Source: Kitasatospora azatica KCTC 9699 (GTDB lineage Bacteria > Actinomycetota > Actinomycetes > Streptomycetales > Streptomycetaceae). From it: a DNA stretch of 64,000 bases. The DNA lies in contig NZ_JQMO01000003.1 in NCBI RefSeq assembly GCF_000744785.1, positions 4,588,001 to 4,652,000 on the forward strand. Direction: 5' to 3'. Below are positions 44,406-54,201 of the stretch, one piece after another. The position numbers and the translations under genes are program-made. The notes beneath the pieces were generated by a model. It saw nothing but the letters and a program-made list of their open reading frames with translations, had not been told where the DNA came from and made no database searches. Every line of letters begins with the position of its first letter. Positions within the stretch are counted from its first letter, which is position 1.

Positions 44406-44660
44406 CTAGAGGCCGTACTCGGCCATCCCCGCGACCAGCGCGCGAGTCCGGTCCGGGACGGTGATCGAGCCGCTCGCGGGGTTGCCGGGCTGCGGGCCGC
44501 CGTCCAGCAGCGGCCAGAAGACGCCGAGCCGGCGGGACGAGTCCAGCAGCGCGTCGAGGGTGTCCGGATCGGCCTCGCCCAGCGGCGTGCCGGATACGCC
44601 GGGTACGCCGGGGATATGGACGGGGGAAAGACTGGGCAGCACCTGTGCTTCTCGCTCCAT
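44406..44660 (-). CDS. small hypothetical protein (84 aa)
   Basis: 84 residues, MEREAQVLPSLSPVHIPGVP through LLDSSRRLGVFWPLL to VAGMAEYGL, soluble and Pro/Gly-rich in its first third. Codon use fits the surroundings and ATG 44660 is clear. No family is recognised. It is divergent from the PfkB kinase gene by 110 bases and upstream of the lipoprotein gene on the same strand. Confidence 0.6.
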   Translation of the reverse strand: MEREAQVLPSLSPVHIPGVPGVSGTPLGEADPDTLDALLDSSRRLGVFWPLLDGGPQPGNPASGSITVPDRTRALVAGMAEYGL

Positions 44661-44770
44661 AGCGCGACCCTAGGCCGACTGCTCGGGCCCGGCCAGACCT
44701 ACCCGCAGGTAGTCCCCCGGACGGTACCGTAGGGGGGTTGTCCTGCGTTCCCCTACCGAGGAGTCCACCC

Positions 44771-45745
44771 GTGCGCATCGCCGTCGCCGGCTCGATCGCC
44801 ACCGACCATCTGATGACCTTCCCCGGTCGCTTCGCCGACCAGCTGGTCCCGGAGCAGCTGCACACGGTCTCGCTCTCCTTCCTGGTCGACACCCTGGACA
44901 TCCGGCGCGGCGGGGTGGCGCCGAACATCACCTACGGCATGGGCCTGCTGGGCCTGCGCCCGGTGCTGGTGGGCGCGGCCGGCGCGGACTTCGCGGAGTA
45001 CCGCTCCTGGCTGCAGCGGCACAACGTGGACACCGACTCGGTGCACATCTCGGAGACCCGGCACACGGCCCGGTTCATGTGCACCACCGACGAGGACCAC
45101 AACCAGATCGCCTCCTTCTACACCGGCGCCATGGCGGAGGCCCGCAACATCGAGCTGAAGCCGATCGCCGACCGGATCGGCGGCCTGGACCTGGTGCTGA
45201 TCGGCGCCGACGACCCGCAGGCGATGGTCCGGCACACCCAGGAGTGCCGCACCCGCGGCTACGCCTTCGCCGCCGACCCCTCGCAGCAGCTGGCCCGCCT
45301 GGAGGGCGACGACATCCGCGAGATCGTGGACGGCGCCGCGTACCTGTTCACCAATGAGTACGAGGCCGCGCTGATCGAGTCCAAGACCGGCTGGAGCGCG
45401 GAGGAGATCCTGGACCGGGTCGGCATCCGGGTCACCACGCTGGGCAGCAAGGGCGTGCGGATCCAGCGCAAGGGCGAGCCGGACATCACGGTGCCCTGCG
45501 CCCCCGAGCTGAAGAAGGCCGACCCGACCGGGGTCGGCGACGGCTTCCGGGCCGGCTTCCTGGCCGGGCTCTCCTGGGAGCTGGGCCTGGAGCGGGCCGC
45601 GCAGATCGGTTGCATGCTGGCCACCCTGGTGATCGAGACCGTCGGCACCCAGGAGTACGAGCTGCGGGCCGGCCACTTCCTGGAGCGCTTCACCGCCGCC
45701 TACGGCGAGCAGGCCGGCGCCGAGGTCCGGGCCAAGCTCGGCTGA
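44771..45745 (+). CDS. PfkB family carbohydrate kinase
   Basis: 324 residues. A ribokinase-fold sugar or nucleoside kinase: MRIAVAGSIATDHLMTFPGR opens the fold, RRGGVAPNITYGMGLLG is the first signature, and KKADPTGVGDGFRAGFLAGL carries the catalytic Asp (DTxGAGD class). Ribose or adenosine are candidate substrates; the related streptomycete gene is often annotated as adenosine kinase. GTG 44771 follows GAGGAG. It is convergent with the desulfurase-TusA gene. Confidence 0.92.
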   Translation: MRIAVAGSIATDHLMTFPGRFADQLVPEQLHTVSLSFLVDTLDIRRGGVAPNITYGMGLLGLRPVLVGAAGADFAEYRSWLQRHNVDTDSVHISETRHTARFMCTTDEDHNQIASFYTGAMAEARNIELKPIADRIGGLDLVLIGADDPQAMVRHTQECRTRGYAFAADPSQQLARLEGDDIREIVDGAAYLFTNEYEAALIESKTGWSAEEILDRVGIRVTTLGSKGVRIQRKGEPDITVPCAPELKKADPTGVGDGFRAGFLAGLSWELGLERAAQIGCMLATLVIETVGTQEYELRAGHFLERFTAAYGEQAGAEVRAKLG

Positions 45746-45772
45746 CGCCGCGGCCGGCTCGGCTGACGCCGC
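45736..45772. repeat. two 16-bp direct repeats at the PfkB stop
   Basis: GCTCGGCTGACGCCGC at 45736-45751 covers the PfkB stop codon and recurs exactly at 45757-45772, a 21-base step. It looks like a small tandem duplication of the gene end. Confidence 0.8.
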
Positions 45773-45775
45773 TGC

Positions 45776-47197
45776 TCAGCTGAGCCGTCGGACCAGATAG
45801 GCGAAGCCCCGGTCGCCGCCGTACTCGGCGGCCGGGGCTTCGCCCTCGTACGCCTGCTCGCGCATCTCGCACCAGGCGGGGATGTCCAGCCGGGCCGCCT
45901 CGTCGTCGGCGAGCACCACCACCAGACCGCCCACCGGCACCTCGCCGAAGTGCTTGGCCAACTCGATCACCGGCAGCGGGCACCGCTTACCCAGCGCGTC
46001 CACTCGCACGACGAGCTCCGAGGAGGCGGCTGCCGGCGCGGGCAGGTCCAGCCCCAGCGGTGCCCGGACGTCGGCCACCAGTTGGGGGAGGACGGTGAGG
46101 AAGCGGTCCACCTGGGCGGCGGTGGTCCCGGTGGGCAGGGAGAGTCGGATGTTGCCCTCGGTCAGCACGCCCATCGCCGCCAGCACGTGACTGGGGGTCA
46201 AGGTGCTCGAGGTGCAGGAGGAGCCGGAGGAGACCGCGAAGCCCGCCCGGTCCAGCTCGGTCAGCAGCACCTCGCCGTCCACGTAGAGGCAGGAGAAGGT
46301 GACCAGGTGCGGCAGCCGGCGCACCGGATCCCCGACCACCTCCACCTCCGGCACCAGCCGGGGCACGGCGGCCCTGATCCGCTCCACCAGTGCGTGCAGC
46401 CGGGCGTTCTCGGTCTGCGCCTCCAGCCGCGCGGCGCGCAGCGAGGCGGCCGCCGCGACGATCGCGGGGACGTTGACGTAGCCGGGGACCCGCCCGCTCT
46501 CCCGCTCGTCGGCCGGCAGCGCGGAGGCGAACCTGACGCCCTTGCGGACGGCGAGTACCCCGACGCCGGCCGGGCCGCCCCACTTGTGCGCACTGGCGGT
46601 CAGCGCCGCCCAGCCGCTCGGGACTTCGAGCCGGCCGACGCTCTGCGCGGCGTCCACCAGCAGCGGCACGCCGGCCTCGGCGCACCGCACGCCGACCTCG
46701 GCGACCGGTTGCAGGGTGCCGACCTCGTGGTTGGCGGACTGGAGCACCGCGAGCGCGGTGTCCGGGCGCAGCGCGGCGGCGAACTCCTCGGCCGACACCC
46801 GGCCGGTGCGGTCCACCGCGACCTCGGTCAGCTCGCCGCCGGCGGCCGCGTGCTGCTCGGCGGTGTGCAGCACGCTGGAGTGCTCCACCGCGGAGTGCAC
46901 CAGGTGACGGCCGGTCCGGCGCCGCCCGGCCAGCGCGCCGAGCATGCCCAGCTGCACCGCCTGGGTGCCGCTGCTGGTGAAGGAGACCTCGTCCGGCCGG
47001 GCGCCGAGCAGCTCGGCCACCGTCTCGCGGGCCGCGTCCAGCAGCATCCGGGCCTGCCGGCCCGACCGGTAGAGCCGGGCCGGGTCGGCCCATCCCTCGT
47101 CCAGCGCGGCGGCCAGCGCCTGCTTGGCGACGGGGTGCAGCGGAGCGGTGGAGGCCGCATCGAAGTACACGTTCTCTGGGGACGACACACCCGACAC
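45776..47197 (-). CDS. cysteine desulfurase fused to TusA-type sulfur carrier
   Basis: 473 residues. The first ~375 are a NifS/IscS-type desulfurase: PLP Lys in TASAHKWGGPAGVGV and the persulfide Cys in SSGSSCTSSTLTP. The C-terminal ~75 are a TusA domain with its sulfur-accepting Cys in ALGKRCPLPVIELAKHFGEV. Sulfur taken from cysteine could thus pass directly to the carrier within one chain. GTG 47197 is used; GTG 47188 is in frame. I recall annotations of this fusion in other actinobacteria. Convergent with the PfkB kinase, divergent from ctaC. Confidence 0.92.
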   Translation of the reverse strand: MSGVSSPENVYFDAASTAPLHPVAKQALAAALDEGWADPARLYRSGRQARMLLDAARETVAELLGARPDEVSFTSSGTQAVQLGMLGALAGRRRTGRHLVHSAVEHSSVLHTAEQHAAAGGELTEVAVDRTGRVSAEEFAAALRPDTALAVLQSANHEVGTLQPVAEVGVRCAEAGVPLLVDAAQSVGRLEVPSGWAALTASAHKWGGPAGVGVLAVRKGVRFASALPADERESGRVPGYVNVPAIVAAAASLRAARLEAQTENARLHALVERIRAAVPRLVPEVEVVGDPVRRLPHLVTFSCLYVDGEVLLTELDRAGFAVSSGSSCTSSTLTPSHVLAAMGVLTEGNIRLSLPTGTTAAQVDRFLTVLPQLVADVRAPLGLDLPAPAAASSELVVRVDALGKRCPLPVIELAKHFGEVPVGGLVVVLADDEAARLDIPAWCEMREQAYEGEAPAAEYGGDRGFAYLVRRLS

Positions 47198-47538
47198 CGT
47201 ATCCGGGTCTCACGGTCCGTCAGTCGAGTACCGAGCTGCCATGCCATATGTCCGGTTCGTCCGTACCCGACGGACCGTCACCCGGTCGCCACAACGCCAT
47301 CCCCCGATCGGGTGTACGGACCCCTAAAGCCTGCTATGACCAGGGAGTCCGCGTCCCCGGCGGCTGATCGGGTAGCGGGGCGGCGCGTTACTGGGACCTG
47401 CCCGTCAGGTGCGCATAAGGCTGGAGTAGGGTTTGGCCCGCATAAGCATTCAAACCGTGCCCGTGGACGGGTCGCTCGGGAGGCGCACAGCCCCCAGGGG
47501 GCGGCGCGATCGCGGGCGAGACTTCGGGAAGGCGCTAC
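47198..47538. other. upstream region of the ctaCDF operon
   Basis: 341 bases with no convincing gene. It contains CCCCCGATCGGGTG (47301-47314), whose CCCGATCGGG core (47303-47312) is a perfect 10-bp palindrome. TAGGGT near 47434 could be a -10 element. The ribosome site of ctaC is probably GGGAAGG just before 47539. Confidence 0.4.
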
Positions 47539-48393
47539 GTGAGTCCCAACGGCTCCGACCGCTCGCCGCGGCGCACGATGCGGCGGAAGCTGCCTCAGGC
47601 GCTGGCACTGGGCCTCGTCATCGCGACCGCTACCGGCTGCTCGGCCAACGACCTGCCCAGGCTTGGCCTCCCCAGCCCCGTCACCACGGATGGACATCTC
47701 GTCCTTCAGATGTGGCAGGGGTCCTGGATCGCGGCGCTGGTGGTCGGCGTACTGATGTGGGGTCTGATCGTCTGGAGTGTGATCTTCCACCGGCGCAGCC
47801 GCACCGGTATCGAGATCCCCACGCAGACCCGGTACAACATGCCCATCGAGGCGCTCTACACCGCGGTCCCCATCGTCATCGTCTCGGTCCTCTTCTACTT
47901 CGTCGCCCGCGACGAGGCGAAGCTGACGTCCGTCTCCGCCAAGCCGCAGCACTACGTCAACGTGGTGGGCTTCCAGTGGAGCTGGGCCTTCAACTACGAG
48001 AACACCGAGACGCCGGACCCGGCCAACCAGCTCGCCGCGTACGACGTGGGCACGCCCAAGGACATCCCCGTGCTCTGGCTGCCGGTCAACGAGTCGGTGC
48101 AGTTCCGGCTGACCTCCCGTGACGTGATCCACGACTTCTGGCCCGTCAACTTCCTGATGAAGATGGACGTCGTGCCGGGCGTGGTCAACAAGTTCGAGGT
48201 CACGCCGACCGTGCTGGGCACCTTCGACGGCAAGTGCGCGGAGCTCTGTGGTGTCGACCACTCCCGGATGCTCTTCAAGGTGAAGGTCGTCTCGCACGAC
48301 GACTACGTGAAGCACCTGCAGGACCTGCGGGCCATCGGCCAGGCCGGTGCGGTGCCTTCGGGCGTCATCAGCATGGGAAGTGAAGCGAAGTGA
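47539..48393 (+). CDS. ctaC: cytochrome c oxidase subunit II
   Basis: 284 residues. Lipoprotein signal with [10 protein letters not shown] (Cys about 34), two transmembrane helices ([20 protein letters not shown] and [19 protein letters not shown]), and an extracytoplasmic cupredoxin domain with [11 protein letters not shown] and the CuA ligands [12 protein letters not shown]. It accepts electrons from the cytochrome bcc complex in the actinobacterial supercomplex. GTG 47539 is used. The stop overlaps the ctaD start as GTGA. Confidence 0.97.
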   Translation: MSPNGSDRSPRRTMRRKLPQALALGLVIATATGCSANDLPRLGLPSPVTTDGHLVLQMWQGSWIAALVVGVLMWGLIVWSVIFHRRSRTGIEIPTQTRYNMPIEALYTAVPIVIVSVLFYFVARDEAKLTSVSAKPQHYVNVVGFQWSWAFNYENTETPDPANQLAAYDVGTPKDIPVLWLPVNESVQFRLTSRDVIHDFWPVNFLMKMDVVPGVVNKFEVTPTVLGTFDGKCAELCGVDHSRMLFKVKVVSHDDYVKHLQDLRAIGQAGAVPSGVISMGSEAK

Positions 48394-50177
48394 CCATCCT
48401 CAACGAACCCGCCGCGGCCGGTGGGGCGCATGGGGGCACCGTCGCGGCGGGCGGGGCCCAGCAGCGCACCCGCAAGCCCGGCGCCACCATCATCAAGTGG
48501 CTGACCACCACCGACCACAAGACGATCGGCACGCTGTACCTCGGTACCTCGTTCGCGTTCTTCCTGATCGGTGGCATCCTCGCGCTGGTGATGCGCGCCG
48601 AGCTGGCTCGTCCCGGGACCCAGATCCTGTCGAACGAGCAGTTCAACCAGGCCTTCACCATGCACGGCACGATCATGCTGCTGATGTTCGCGACCCCGCT
48701 CTTCGCGGGCTTCGCGAACTGGATCATGCCGCTCCAGATCGGTGCGCCCGACGTCGCCTTCCCGCGGCTGAACATGTTCGCCTACTGGCTCTACCTGTTC
48801 GGCTCGATGATCGCGGTCGGTGGCTTCCTCACCCCGCAGGGCGCTGCCGACTTCGGTTGGTTCGCCTACTCGCCGCTGTCCGACGCGGTCCGCTCGCCGG
48901 GCATCGGCGCGGACATGTGGATCATGGGTCTGGCCTTCTCCGGCTTCGGCACCATCCTCGGTGCGGTCAACTTCATCACCACCATCATCTGCATGCGCGC
49001 GCCCGGCATGACGATGTTCCGGATGTCGATCTTCGTCTGGAACGTCCTGCTGACCGCCGTGCTGGTGCTGCTGGCCTTCCCGGTGCTCGCCGCCGCGCTG
49101 TTCGCCCTGGAGGTGGACCGCAAGTTCGGGGCCCATGTCTTTGATCCGACGAACGGTGGAGCCCTGCTGTGGCAACACCTGTTCTGGTTCTTCGGTCACC
49201 CCGAGGTGTACATCATCGCGCTGCCGTTCTTCGGCATCGTCTCCGAGATCATCCCGGTCTTCAGCCGCAAGCCGATGTTCGGCTACTCCGGTCTGATCGC
49301 CGCGACCATCGGCATCGCCGGCCTCTCGGTCACGGTGTGGGCGCACCACATGTACGTCACCGGCCAGGTGCTGCTGCCGTTCTTCTCCTTCATGACCTTC
49401 CTGATCGCGGTCCCGACCGGTGTGAAGTTCTTCAACTGGGTCGGCACCATGTGGAAGGGCTCGCTGAGCTTCGAGACCCCGATGCTCTGGACGGTCGGCT
49501 TCCTGGTCACCTTCCTCTTCGGTGGTCTGACCGGTGTGCTGCTGGCTTCGCCGCCGATCGACTTCCACGTCTCGGACTCGTACTTCGTCGTCGCCCACTT
49601 CCACTACGTGGTCTTCGGCACCGTCGTCTTCGCGATGTTCGCCGGCTTCCACTTCTGGTGGCCGAAGATGAGCGGCAAGATGCTGGACGAGCGCCTCGGC
49701 AAGATCACCTTCTGGACGCTCTTCATCGGCTTCCACTCCACCTTCCTGGTGCAGCACTGGCTCGGCGCGGAGGGCATGCCCCGCCGCTACGCCGACTACC
49801 TGGCCTCGGACGGCTTCACCACCCTGAACACCGTCTCGACCATCGGCTCCTTCCTGCTCGGCCTGTCGATCCTGCCGTTCCTCTACAACGTCTGGAAGAC
49901 CGCCAAGTACGGCGAGAAGGTCGAGGTCGACGACCCGTGGGGCTACGGCCGCTCGCTGGAGTGGGCGACCTCCTGCCCGCCGCCGCGGCACAACTTCCTC
50001 ACCCTGCCCCGGATCCGTTCGGAATCCCCGGCGTTCGACCTGCACCACCCGGACATCGCCGCGCTCGACTACCTCGAGTACCACGGCCACCCGGCCAAGC
50101 ACCTCGAGGGCGTCATCCCGGCGGAGTACGACAAGCCCGAGCTGAGCCGCGGCAACAAGAAGGAGGGCGACGCCTGA
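48390..50177 (+). CDS. ctaD: cytochrome c oxidase subunit I
   Basis: 595 residues, twelve transmembrane helices. Haem a ligand in MHGTIMLLM, the CuB His and cross-linked Tyr in [13 protein letters not shown], the His pair in [11 protein letters not shown], and the haem ligands in [12 protein letters not shown]. It reduces oxygen to water and pumps protons. GTG 48390 is coupled to ctaC and the stop overlaps the ctaF ATG by one base (TGATG). Confidence 0.98.
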   Translation: MTILNEPAAAGGAHGGTVAAGGAQQRTRKPGATIIKWLTTTDHKTIGTLYLGTSFAFFLIGGILALVMRAELARPGTQILSNEQFNQAFTMHGTIMLLMFATPLFAGFANWIMPLQIGAPDVAFPRLNMFAYWLYLFGSMIAVGGFLTPQGAADFGWFAYSPLSDAVRSPGIGADMWIMGLAFSGFGTILGAVNFITTIICMRAPGMTMFRMSIFVWNVLLTAVLVLLAFPVLAAALFALEVDRKFGAHVFDPTNGGALLWQHLFWFFGHPEVYIIALPFFGIVSEIIPVFSRKPMFGYSGLIAATIGIAGLSVTVWAHHMYVTGQVLLPFFSFMTFLIAVPTGVKFFNWVGTMWKGSLSFETPMLWTVGFLVTFLFGGLTGVLLASPPIDFHVSDSYFVVAHFHYVVFGTVVFAMFAGFHFWWPKMSGKMLDERLGKITFWTLFIGFHSTFLVQHWLGAEGMPRRYADYLASDGFTTLNTVSTIGSFLLGLSILPFLYNVWKTAKYGEKVEVDDPWGYGRSLEWATSCPPPRHNFLTLPRIRSESPAFDLHHPDIAALDYLEYHGHPAKHLEGVIPAEYDKPELSRGNKKEGDA

Positions 50178-50593
50178 TGAAGGAACAGGGCAAGATCTTC
50201 GCCGGTTTCGCCGCGTTCATCCTGATCATGGCCGTCGTGTACGGCCTGTGGACCACGCACAGTGGCCACGGCACGGAGGCGGCCGGCACCACCGCGCTCT
50301 TCCTGGCCTTCGGCCTGTGCGCCTTCATCGCCTTCTACCTGGGCTTCACGGCCCGCCGGGTGGACCTGGGCGCGGGCGACAACCCCGAGGCCGAGGTCTC
50401 CGACGACGCCGGTGAGATGGGCTTCTTCGCCCCGCACAGCTGGCAGCCGCTCTCGCTGGCCCTCGGTGGCGCCACCGCTTTCTGCGGTGTCATCTTCGGC
50501 TGGTGGCTGATGTTCTGGGCGGCGCCGTTCATCGCGGTCGGCCTGTTCGGCTGGGTGTTCGAGTTCTACCGTGGCGAGAACCAGAACCAGTAA
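50177..50593 (+). CDS. ctaF: actinobacterial cytochrome c oxidase subunit IV
   Basis: 138 residues with four predicted transmembrane helices (FAAFILIMAVVYGLW, ALFLAFGLCAFIAFYLGFTA, LALGGATAFCGVIFGWWL and FWAAPFIAVGLFGWVFEFY). This small subunit is found only in actinobacterial aa3 oxidases and always follows ctaD. ATG 50177 overlaps the ctaD stop. It ends the plus-strand operon, 23 bases before a hairpin terminator. Confidence 0.95.
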   Translation: MKEQGKIFAGFAAFILIMAVVYGLWTTHSGHGTEAAGTTALFLAFGLCAFIAFYLGFTARRVDLGAGDNPEAEVSDDAGEMGFFAPHSWQPLSLALGGATAFCGVIFGWWLMFWAAPFIAVGLFGWVFEFYRGENQNQ

Positions 50594-50616
50594 CGGTCGA
50601 ATCGCCTCGCAGTACC

Positions 50617-50648
50617 AGGCGGGATCCCTCTTCGGAGGGGTCCCGCCT
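50617..50648 (+). terminator. terminator after ctaF
   Basis: AGGCGGGATCCCTC (50617-50630) and GAGGGGTCCCGCCT (50635-50648) form a 14-bp stem with one wobble pair and a TTCG loop, closely after the ctaF stop; TTCTGTTGC follows. Confidence 0.88.
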
Positions 50649-50770
50649 GTTCTGTTGCTGCTACCGGGGGGTGGATTCACCCGCCCGGCCGCAGTGGGGT
50701 GCGCGTCCCCCGTCCGGGTGCGGTGATGTTCCTACGATCTGATGCACCGTTCGAACCTCAGGAGGCTCCG

Positions 50771-52027
50771 GTGGCCCAGAGACGTGAAATCCGGTTCGTG
50801 CTCACCACGCTGCTGTTCGCCCCAGTGGCCGCCTGTTCCGGCGGCGGCGACGGCTCCGGAACGGCGGCGGTGGCCCCACCGCACCTGATCGACGCAAGCC
50901 ACCTGGTGCACACCTCGGCAGCGGCCGACGCGGACCCGGGCAAGCCCTTCACGGTGACCGCCGAGCGCGGCACCAGCCTCACCGACGTCACCCTGAGCGG
51001 GCCCGACGGCCGCCAGGTGGCCGGCGCCCTCGACCCCGACGGGCACGGCTGGCACAGCACCGGCGCGCTCGCCGCGTCCACCCACTACACCGCCCGGATC
51101 GCCGCCAGCGACGGCCACGGCGGGCGCGGCGAGACCACCGCCGAGTTCAGCACCAAGCAGGCCGAGCGGCTGCTCACCGCAGCACTCGGCCCGGACCTCG
51201 GCCGGGACACCTACGGGGTGGGCGAGCCGCTCACCGTGCAGCTCTCCGAGGCGGTCACCGATCCGGCCGCCCGCCAGCAGGTGGAACGCTCCCTGACGGT
51301 CTCCTCGGAGCCCGCCGTGACCGGTGCCTGGCACTGGGTGGACGGCAAGAACCTGCACTTCCGCCCGCACGACTACTGGCCGGCCGGAGCCAAGGTGAAG
51401 CTCACCTTCGACGGCCAGGGCCGCGCGATAGACGGGAAGCTCTACGTCGGCGCACCGAGCAGCCTCGCCTTCAAGGTCGGCGACCGGGTGGAGGCACTGG
51501 TGGACGCCGCCACCGACCAGCTGACCTTCAAGCGCAACGGCCAGGTGGTCAACACCATCCCGGTGACCACCGGCAAGCCCGGCTTCGACACCCGCAACGG
51601 CATCAAGGTGGTGCTGGGCCAGGAGCGCTCGGTGCAGATGAAGAGCGAGACCATCGGCATCTCGCAGGGCAGCACCGAGGCCTACGACCTCAAGGTCGAG
51701 TGGGCCACCCGGGTGACCTGGAGCGGCGAGTACGTGCACGCGGCGCCCTGGTCGGTGGCCTCCCAGGGCGCGGAGAACGTCAGCCACGGCTGCACCGGGA
51801 TGAGCACGGACAACGCCAAGTGGTTCTACGAGCAGACCCGAGTGGGTGACATAGTCCAGGTGGTCAACAGCAAGGGCCACCAGATGGAGCCGTTCGGCAA
51901 CGGCTTCGGCGACTGGAACCTGAGCTGGGACGACTGGGTCAAGGGCAGTGCCCTGGGCAAGCCGGTCAGCACCGACGCCCCGGCGCCCGCCGCGATCGCC
52001 GCCGCGACCCTGCGGCCCCAGCTCTGA
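50771..52027 (+). CDS. L,D-transpeptidase lipoprotein
   Basis: 418 residues. Signal peptide with lipobox PVAACSGGG (Cys about 23), two Ig-like domains (FTVTAERGTSLTDVTLSGPD onward, LTVQLSEAVTDPAARQQVER onward), and a YkuD catalytic domain with VHAAPWSVASQGAENVSHGC, which carries the catalytic His/Ser-His-Gly-Cys. It forms 3-3 peptidoglycan cross-links or attaches proteins to the wall. GTG 50771 is fixed by AGGAGG five bases upstream. Convergent with the GntR gene after 12 bases. Confidence 0.94.
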   Translation: MAQRREIRFVLTTLLFAPVAACSGGGDGSGTAAVAPPHLIDASHLVHTSAAADADPGKPFTVTAERGTSLTDVTLSGPDGRQVAGALDPDGHGWHSTGALAASTHYTARIAASDGHGGRGETTAEFSTKQAERLLTAALGPDLGRDTYGVGEPLTVQLSEAVTDPAARQQVERSLTVSSEPAVTGAWHWVDGKNLHFRPHDYWPAGAKVKLTFDGQGRAIDGKLYVGAPSSLAFKVGDRVEALVDAATDQLTFKRNGQVVNTIPVTTGKPGFDTRNGIKVVLGQERSVQMKSETIGISQGSTEAYDLKVEWATRVTWSGEYVHAAPWSVASQGAENVSHGCTGMSTDNAKWFYEQTRVGDIVQVVNSKGHQMEPFGNGFGDWNLSWDDWVKGSALGKPVSTDAPAPAAIAAATLRPQL

Positions 52028-52039
52028 GGCAAGAGCCCG

Positions 52040-52411
52040 TCAGGAAGGACCGTAGACGAGGTCCAGCGCGCCGCTCACGGCCGCCAGGGCCTCGTCTCGC
52101 GTCACCCCGAGCCGCCTGGCCCGTTCCGCGAACTCGGCGGCGGCACCGGCCGCCAGCCGGTGGGCGGTGTCCCCGACGGCGGCCACCAGGGTGCCGCGCC
52201 GCCCGTGGGTCTCCACCACTCCGTCCGCCTCCAGCTCCCGGTAGGCGCGGGCCACCGTGTTGGCGGCCAGGCCCAGCTGCTCGGCCAGCGCCCGGACGGT
52301 GGGCAGCTTCAGCCCGGCCGGCAGGGTGCCGGTCCTGGCCTGGTCGGCGATCTGCGAGCGCAGCTGCTCGTACGGGGGAGTGGCGGCGGCGTGGTCGATG
52401 CTCAAGTGCAC
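52040..52411 (-). CDS. GntR family regulator (YtrA-type, short)
   Basis: 123 residues, basically a GntR winged helix with a short tail. PYEQLRSQIADQARTGTLPA and LPTVRALAEQLGLAANTVAR then AYRELEADGVVETHGRRGTL form the domain; the remaining ~45 residues are a dimerisation helix of the YtrA subfamily. It usually controls an adjacent ABC transporter, but none is adjacent here. ATG 52411 is used. It lies between the two halves of the respiratory cluster. Confidence 0.9.
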   Translation of the reverse strand: MHLSIDHAAATPPYEQLRSQIADQARTGTLPAGLKLPTVRALAEQLGLAANTVARAYRELEADGVVETHGRRGTLVAAVGDTAHRLAAGAAAEFAERARRLGVTRDEALAAVSGALDLVYGPS

Positions 52412-52474
52412 CTGTGAATCTCCTCACTGACGGACGATCAGCCCATTGTGGCGGGTTCGTCGGCGAATATGCCA

Positions 52475-52510
52475 AGGGCCCCTGCCCGGCGGATGCCGGG
52501 CAGGGGCCCT
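52475..52510 (-). terminator. terminator after qcrB
   Basis: AGGGCCCCTGCCCGGC (52475-52490) and GCCGGGCAGGGGCCCT (52495-52510) form a perfect 16-bp stem with a GGAT loop, 38 bases past the qcrB stop. Confidence 0.9.
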
Positions 52511-52548
52511 CAGGTGGCTGACTGAGCGTCAGTGATCAGTGTCGGTGA

Positions 52549-54201
52549 TCAGTGGTGGCCGTGGCCGCTGGTGATCTCCTGGTGCTCCTCGACGGTCGGC
52601 TTGGGGATCTGGCTGCCCTCGCCGAACATGCCCTCGGAGAGCTTGGCCCGGGTCTTGGTGACCAGGCCGACCTTGCGCGCGACACCGTTCTCGTCGGTCT
52701 CGGCCGGCAGCTCAACCGGCTCGTACTGCTCGTGCGAGGTGAGCGTGTGCAGCCGCTCCTGCGGGAGCTGGGCGTGCACCTCGATGAACTCGCCGTGCGG
52801 CAGGCGCTTGATGACGCCGGTCTCGCGACCGTGCAGCACCTTCTCCTTGTCGCGGCGCTGCAGGCCGAGGCACCAGCGCTTGGTGACGATGTAGACGATC
52901 ACCGGGACCACGAAGGAGCCAACCCGAACGAAGTACGTGATGTCGTTCAGCGACAGGTGGAAGTGGGTCGCGATCAGGTCGTTGCCACCACCGGAGAGCA
53001 GCACCAGGTAGAGGCTGATCCAGGCGGCGCCGAGCGCGGTACGCACCGGGGCGTTGCGCGGGCGGTCCAGGATGTGGTGCTCGCGCTTGTCGCCGGTGAT
53101 CCAGCTCTCGATGAACGGGTAGACCGCGATCGCGACCAGCACCAGCGGGAAGAGCATCAGCGGGATGAACACACCCAGGTTCAGGGTGTGGCCCCAGGCG
53201 CGGACCTCCCAACCCGGCATGACACGGATCAGACCCTCGGCGAAGCCCATGTACCAGTCGGGCTGCGCGTCGGTGGAGACCTGGTCCGGACGGTACGGGC
53301 CGTACGCCCAGACCGGGTTGACCGAGGCGATCGCGGACATCGCCGCGATGATGCCGAAGACCAGGAAGAAGAAGCCACCGGCCTTGGCCATGTAGACCGG
53401 CATCAGCGGCATGCCGACGACGTTCTTCTCGGTCCGGCCCGGGCCCGCCCACTGGGTGTGCTTGTGGTAGAAGACCAGGATCAGGTGCGCCACCAGCAGG
53501 CCGAGCATGACGCCCGGGATCAGCAGCACGTGGATGGTGAAGAACCGCGGCACGATGTCGGTGCCGGGGAACTCCCCGCCGAACAGGAAGAACGAGATGT
53601 AGGTGCCCACCAGCGGGACGGCCAGGATCGCGCCCTCCATGAACCGGATACCGGTGCCGGAGAGCAGGTCGTCGGGGAGCGAGTACCCGAGGAAGCCGTC
53701 GAAGAAGCCCAGGAAGAGCAGCAGGAAGCCGAAGATCCAGTTGATCTCACGGGGCTTGCGGAACGCGCCGGTGAAGAAGACGCGCATCATGTGCACGAAC
53801 ATCGCGGCGACGAAGACGATGGCGGCCCAGTGGTGGATCTGACGGATCAGCAGACCACCGCGGACCTCGAAGCTGATGTTCAGCGTCGAGGCGTAGGCCT
53901 CCGACATCTTGATGCCGTTGAGCGGGGCGTAGGAGCCGTTGTAGACGACCTCGCCCATGCTGGGCTTGAAGAAGAGCGTCAGGTAGACGCCCGTCAGGAT
54001 GATGATGATGAAGGTGTAGAGGCAGATCTCGCCCAGCATGAAGGACCAGTGGTCCGGGAAGATCTTGCGCAGGTTGGCCTTGGCCAGGGAGTAGATCCCC
54101 AGCCGGCCGTCCAGGTAGTCCGCGGCGGCCTCGGCCTTGTTGGCGGGCTTGGCGCGGGTGCTGGCCGGAGCGGCCTGCTTGGCACTGGTCGAGGAACTCA
54201 T
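52549..54201 (-). CDS. qcrB: cytochrome bc1 complex cytochrome b subunit
   Basis: 550 residues. Eight transmembrane helices with haem b ligands in LIRQIHHWAAIVFVAAMFVH (helix B) and FFTIHVLLIPGVMLGLLVAH (helix D). PVWAYGPYRPDQVSTDAQPD is in the quinol-oxidation region. The actinobacterial-type C-terminal extension after helix H ends in His-rich TSGHGHH. ATG 54201 overlaps the qcrA stop by four bases. Quinol oxidation feeds electrons through QcrC to the aa3 oxidase. Confidence 0.97.
   Translation of the reverse strand: MSSSTSAKQAAPASTRAKPANKAEAAADYLDGRLGIYSLAKANLRKIFPDHWSFMLGEICLYTFIIIILTGVYLTLFFKPSMGEVVYNGSYAPLNGIKMSEAYASTLNISFEVRGGLLIRQIHHWAAIVFVAAMFVHMMRVFFTGAFRKPREINWIFGFLLLFLGFFDGFLGYSLPDDLLSGTGIRFMEGAILAVPLVGTYISFFLFGGEFPGTDIVPRFFTIHVLLIPGVMLGLLVAHLILVFYHKHTQWAGPGRTEKNVVGMPLMPVYMAKAGGFFFLVFGIIAAMSAIASVNPVWAYGPYRPDQVSTDAQPDWYMGFAEGLIRVMPGWEVRAWGHTLNLGVFIPLMLFPLVLVAIAVYPFIESWITGDKREHHILDRPRNAPVRTALGAAWISLYLVLLSGGGNDLIATHFHLSLNDITYFVRVGSFVVPVIVYIVTKRWCLGLQRRDKEKVLHGRETGVIKRLPHGEFIEVHAQLPQERLHTLTSHEQYEPVELPAETDENGVARKVGLVTKTRAKLSEGMFGEGSQIPKPTVEEHQEITSGHGHH

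Noticed and set aside
44721-44730. Palindrome ACGGTACCGT before the PfkB gene
   Set aside because: Only ten bases, with no second copy in the window; too likely by chance to list as an operator.
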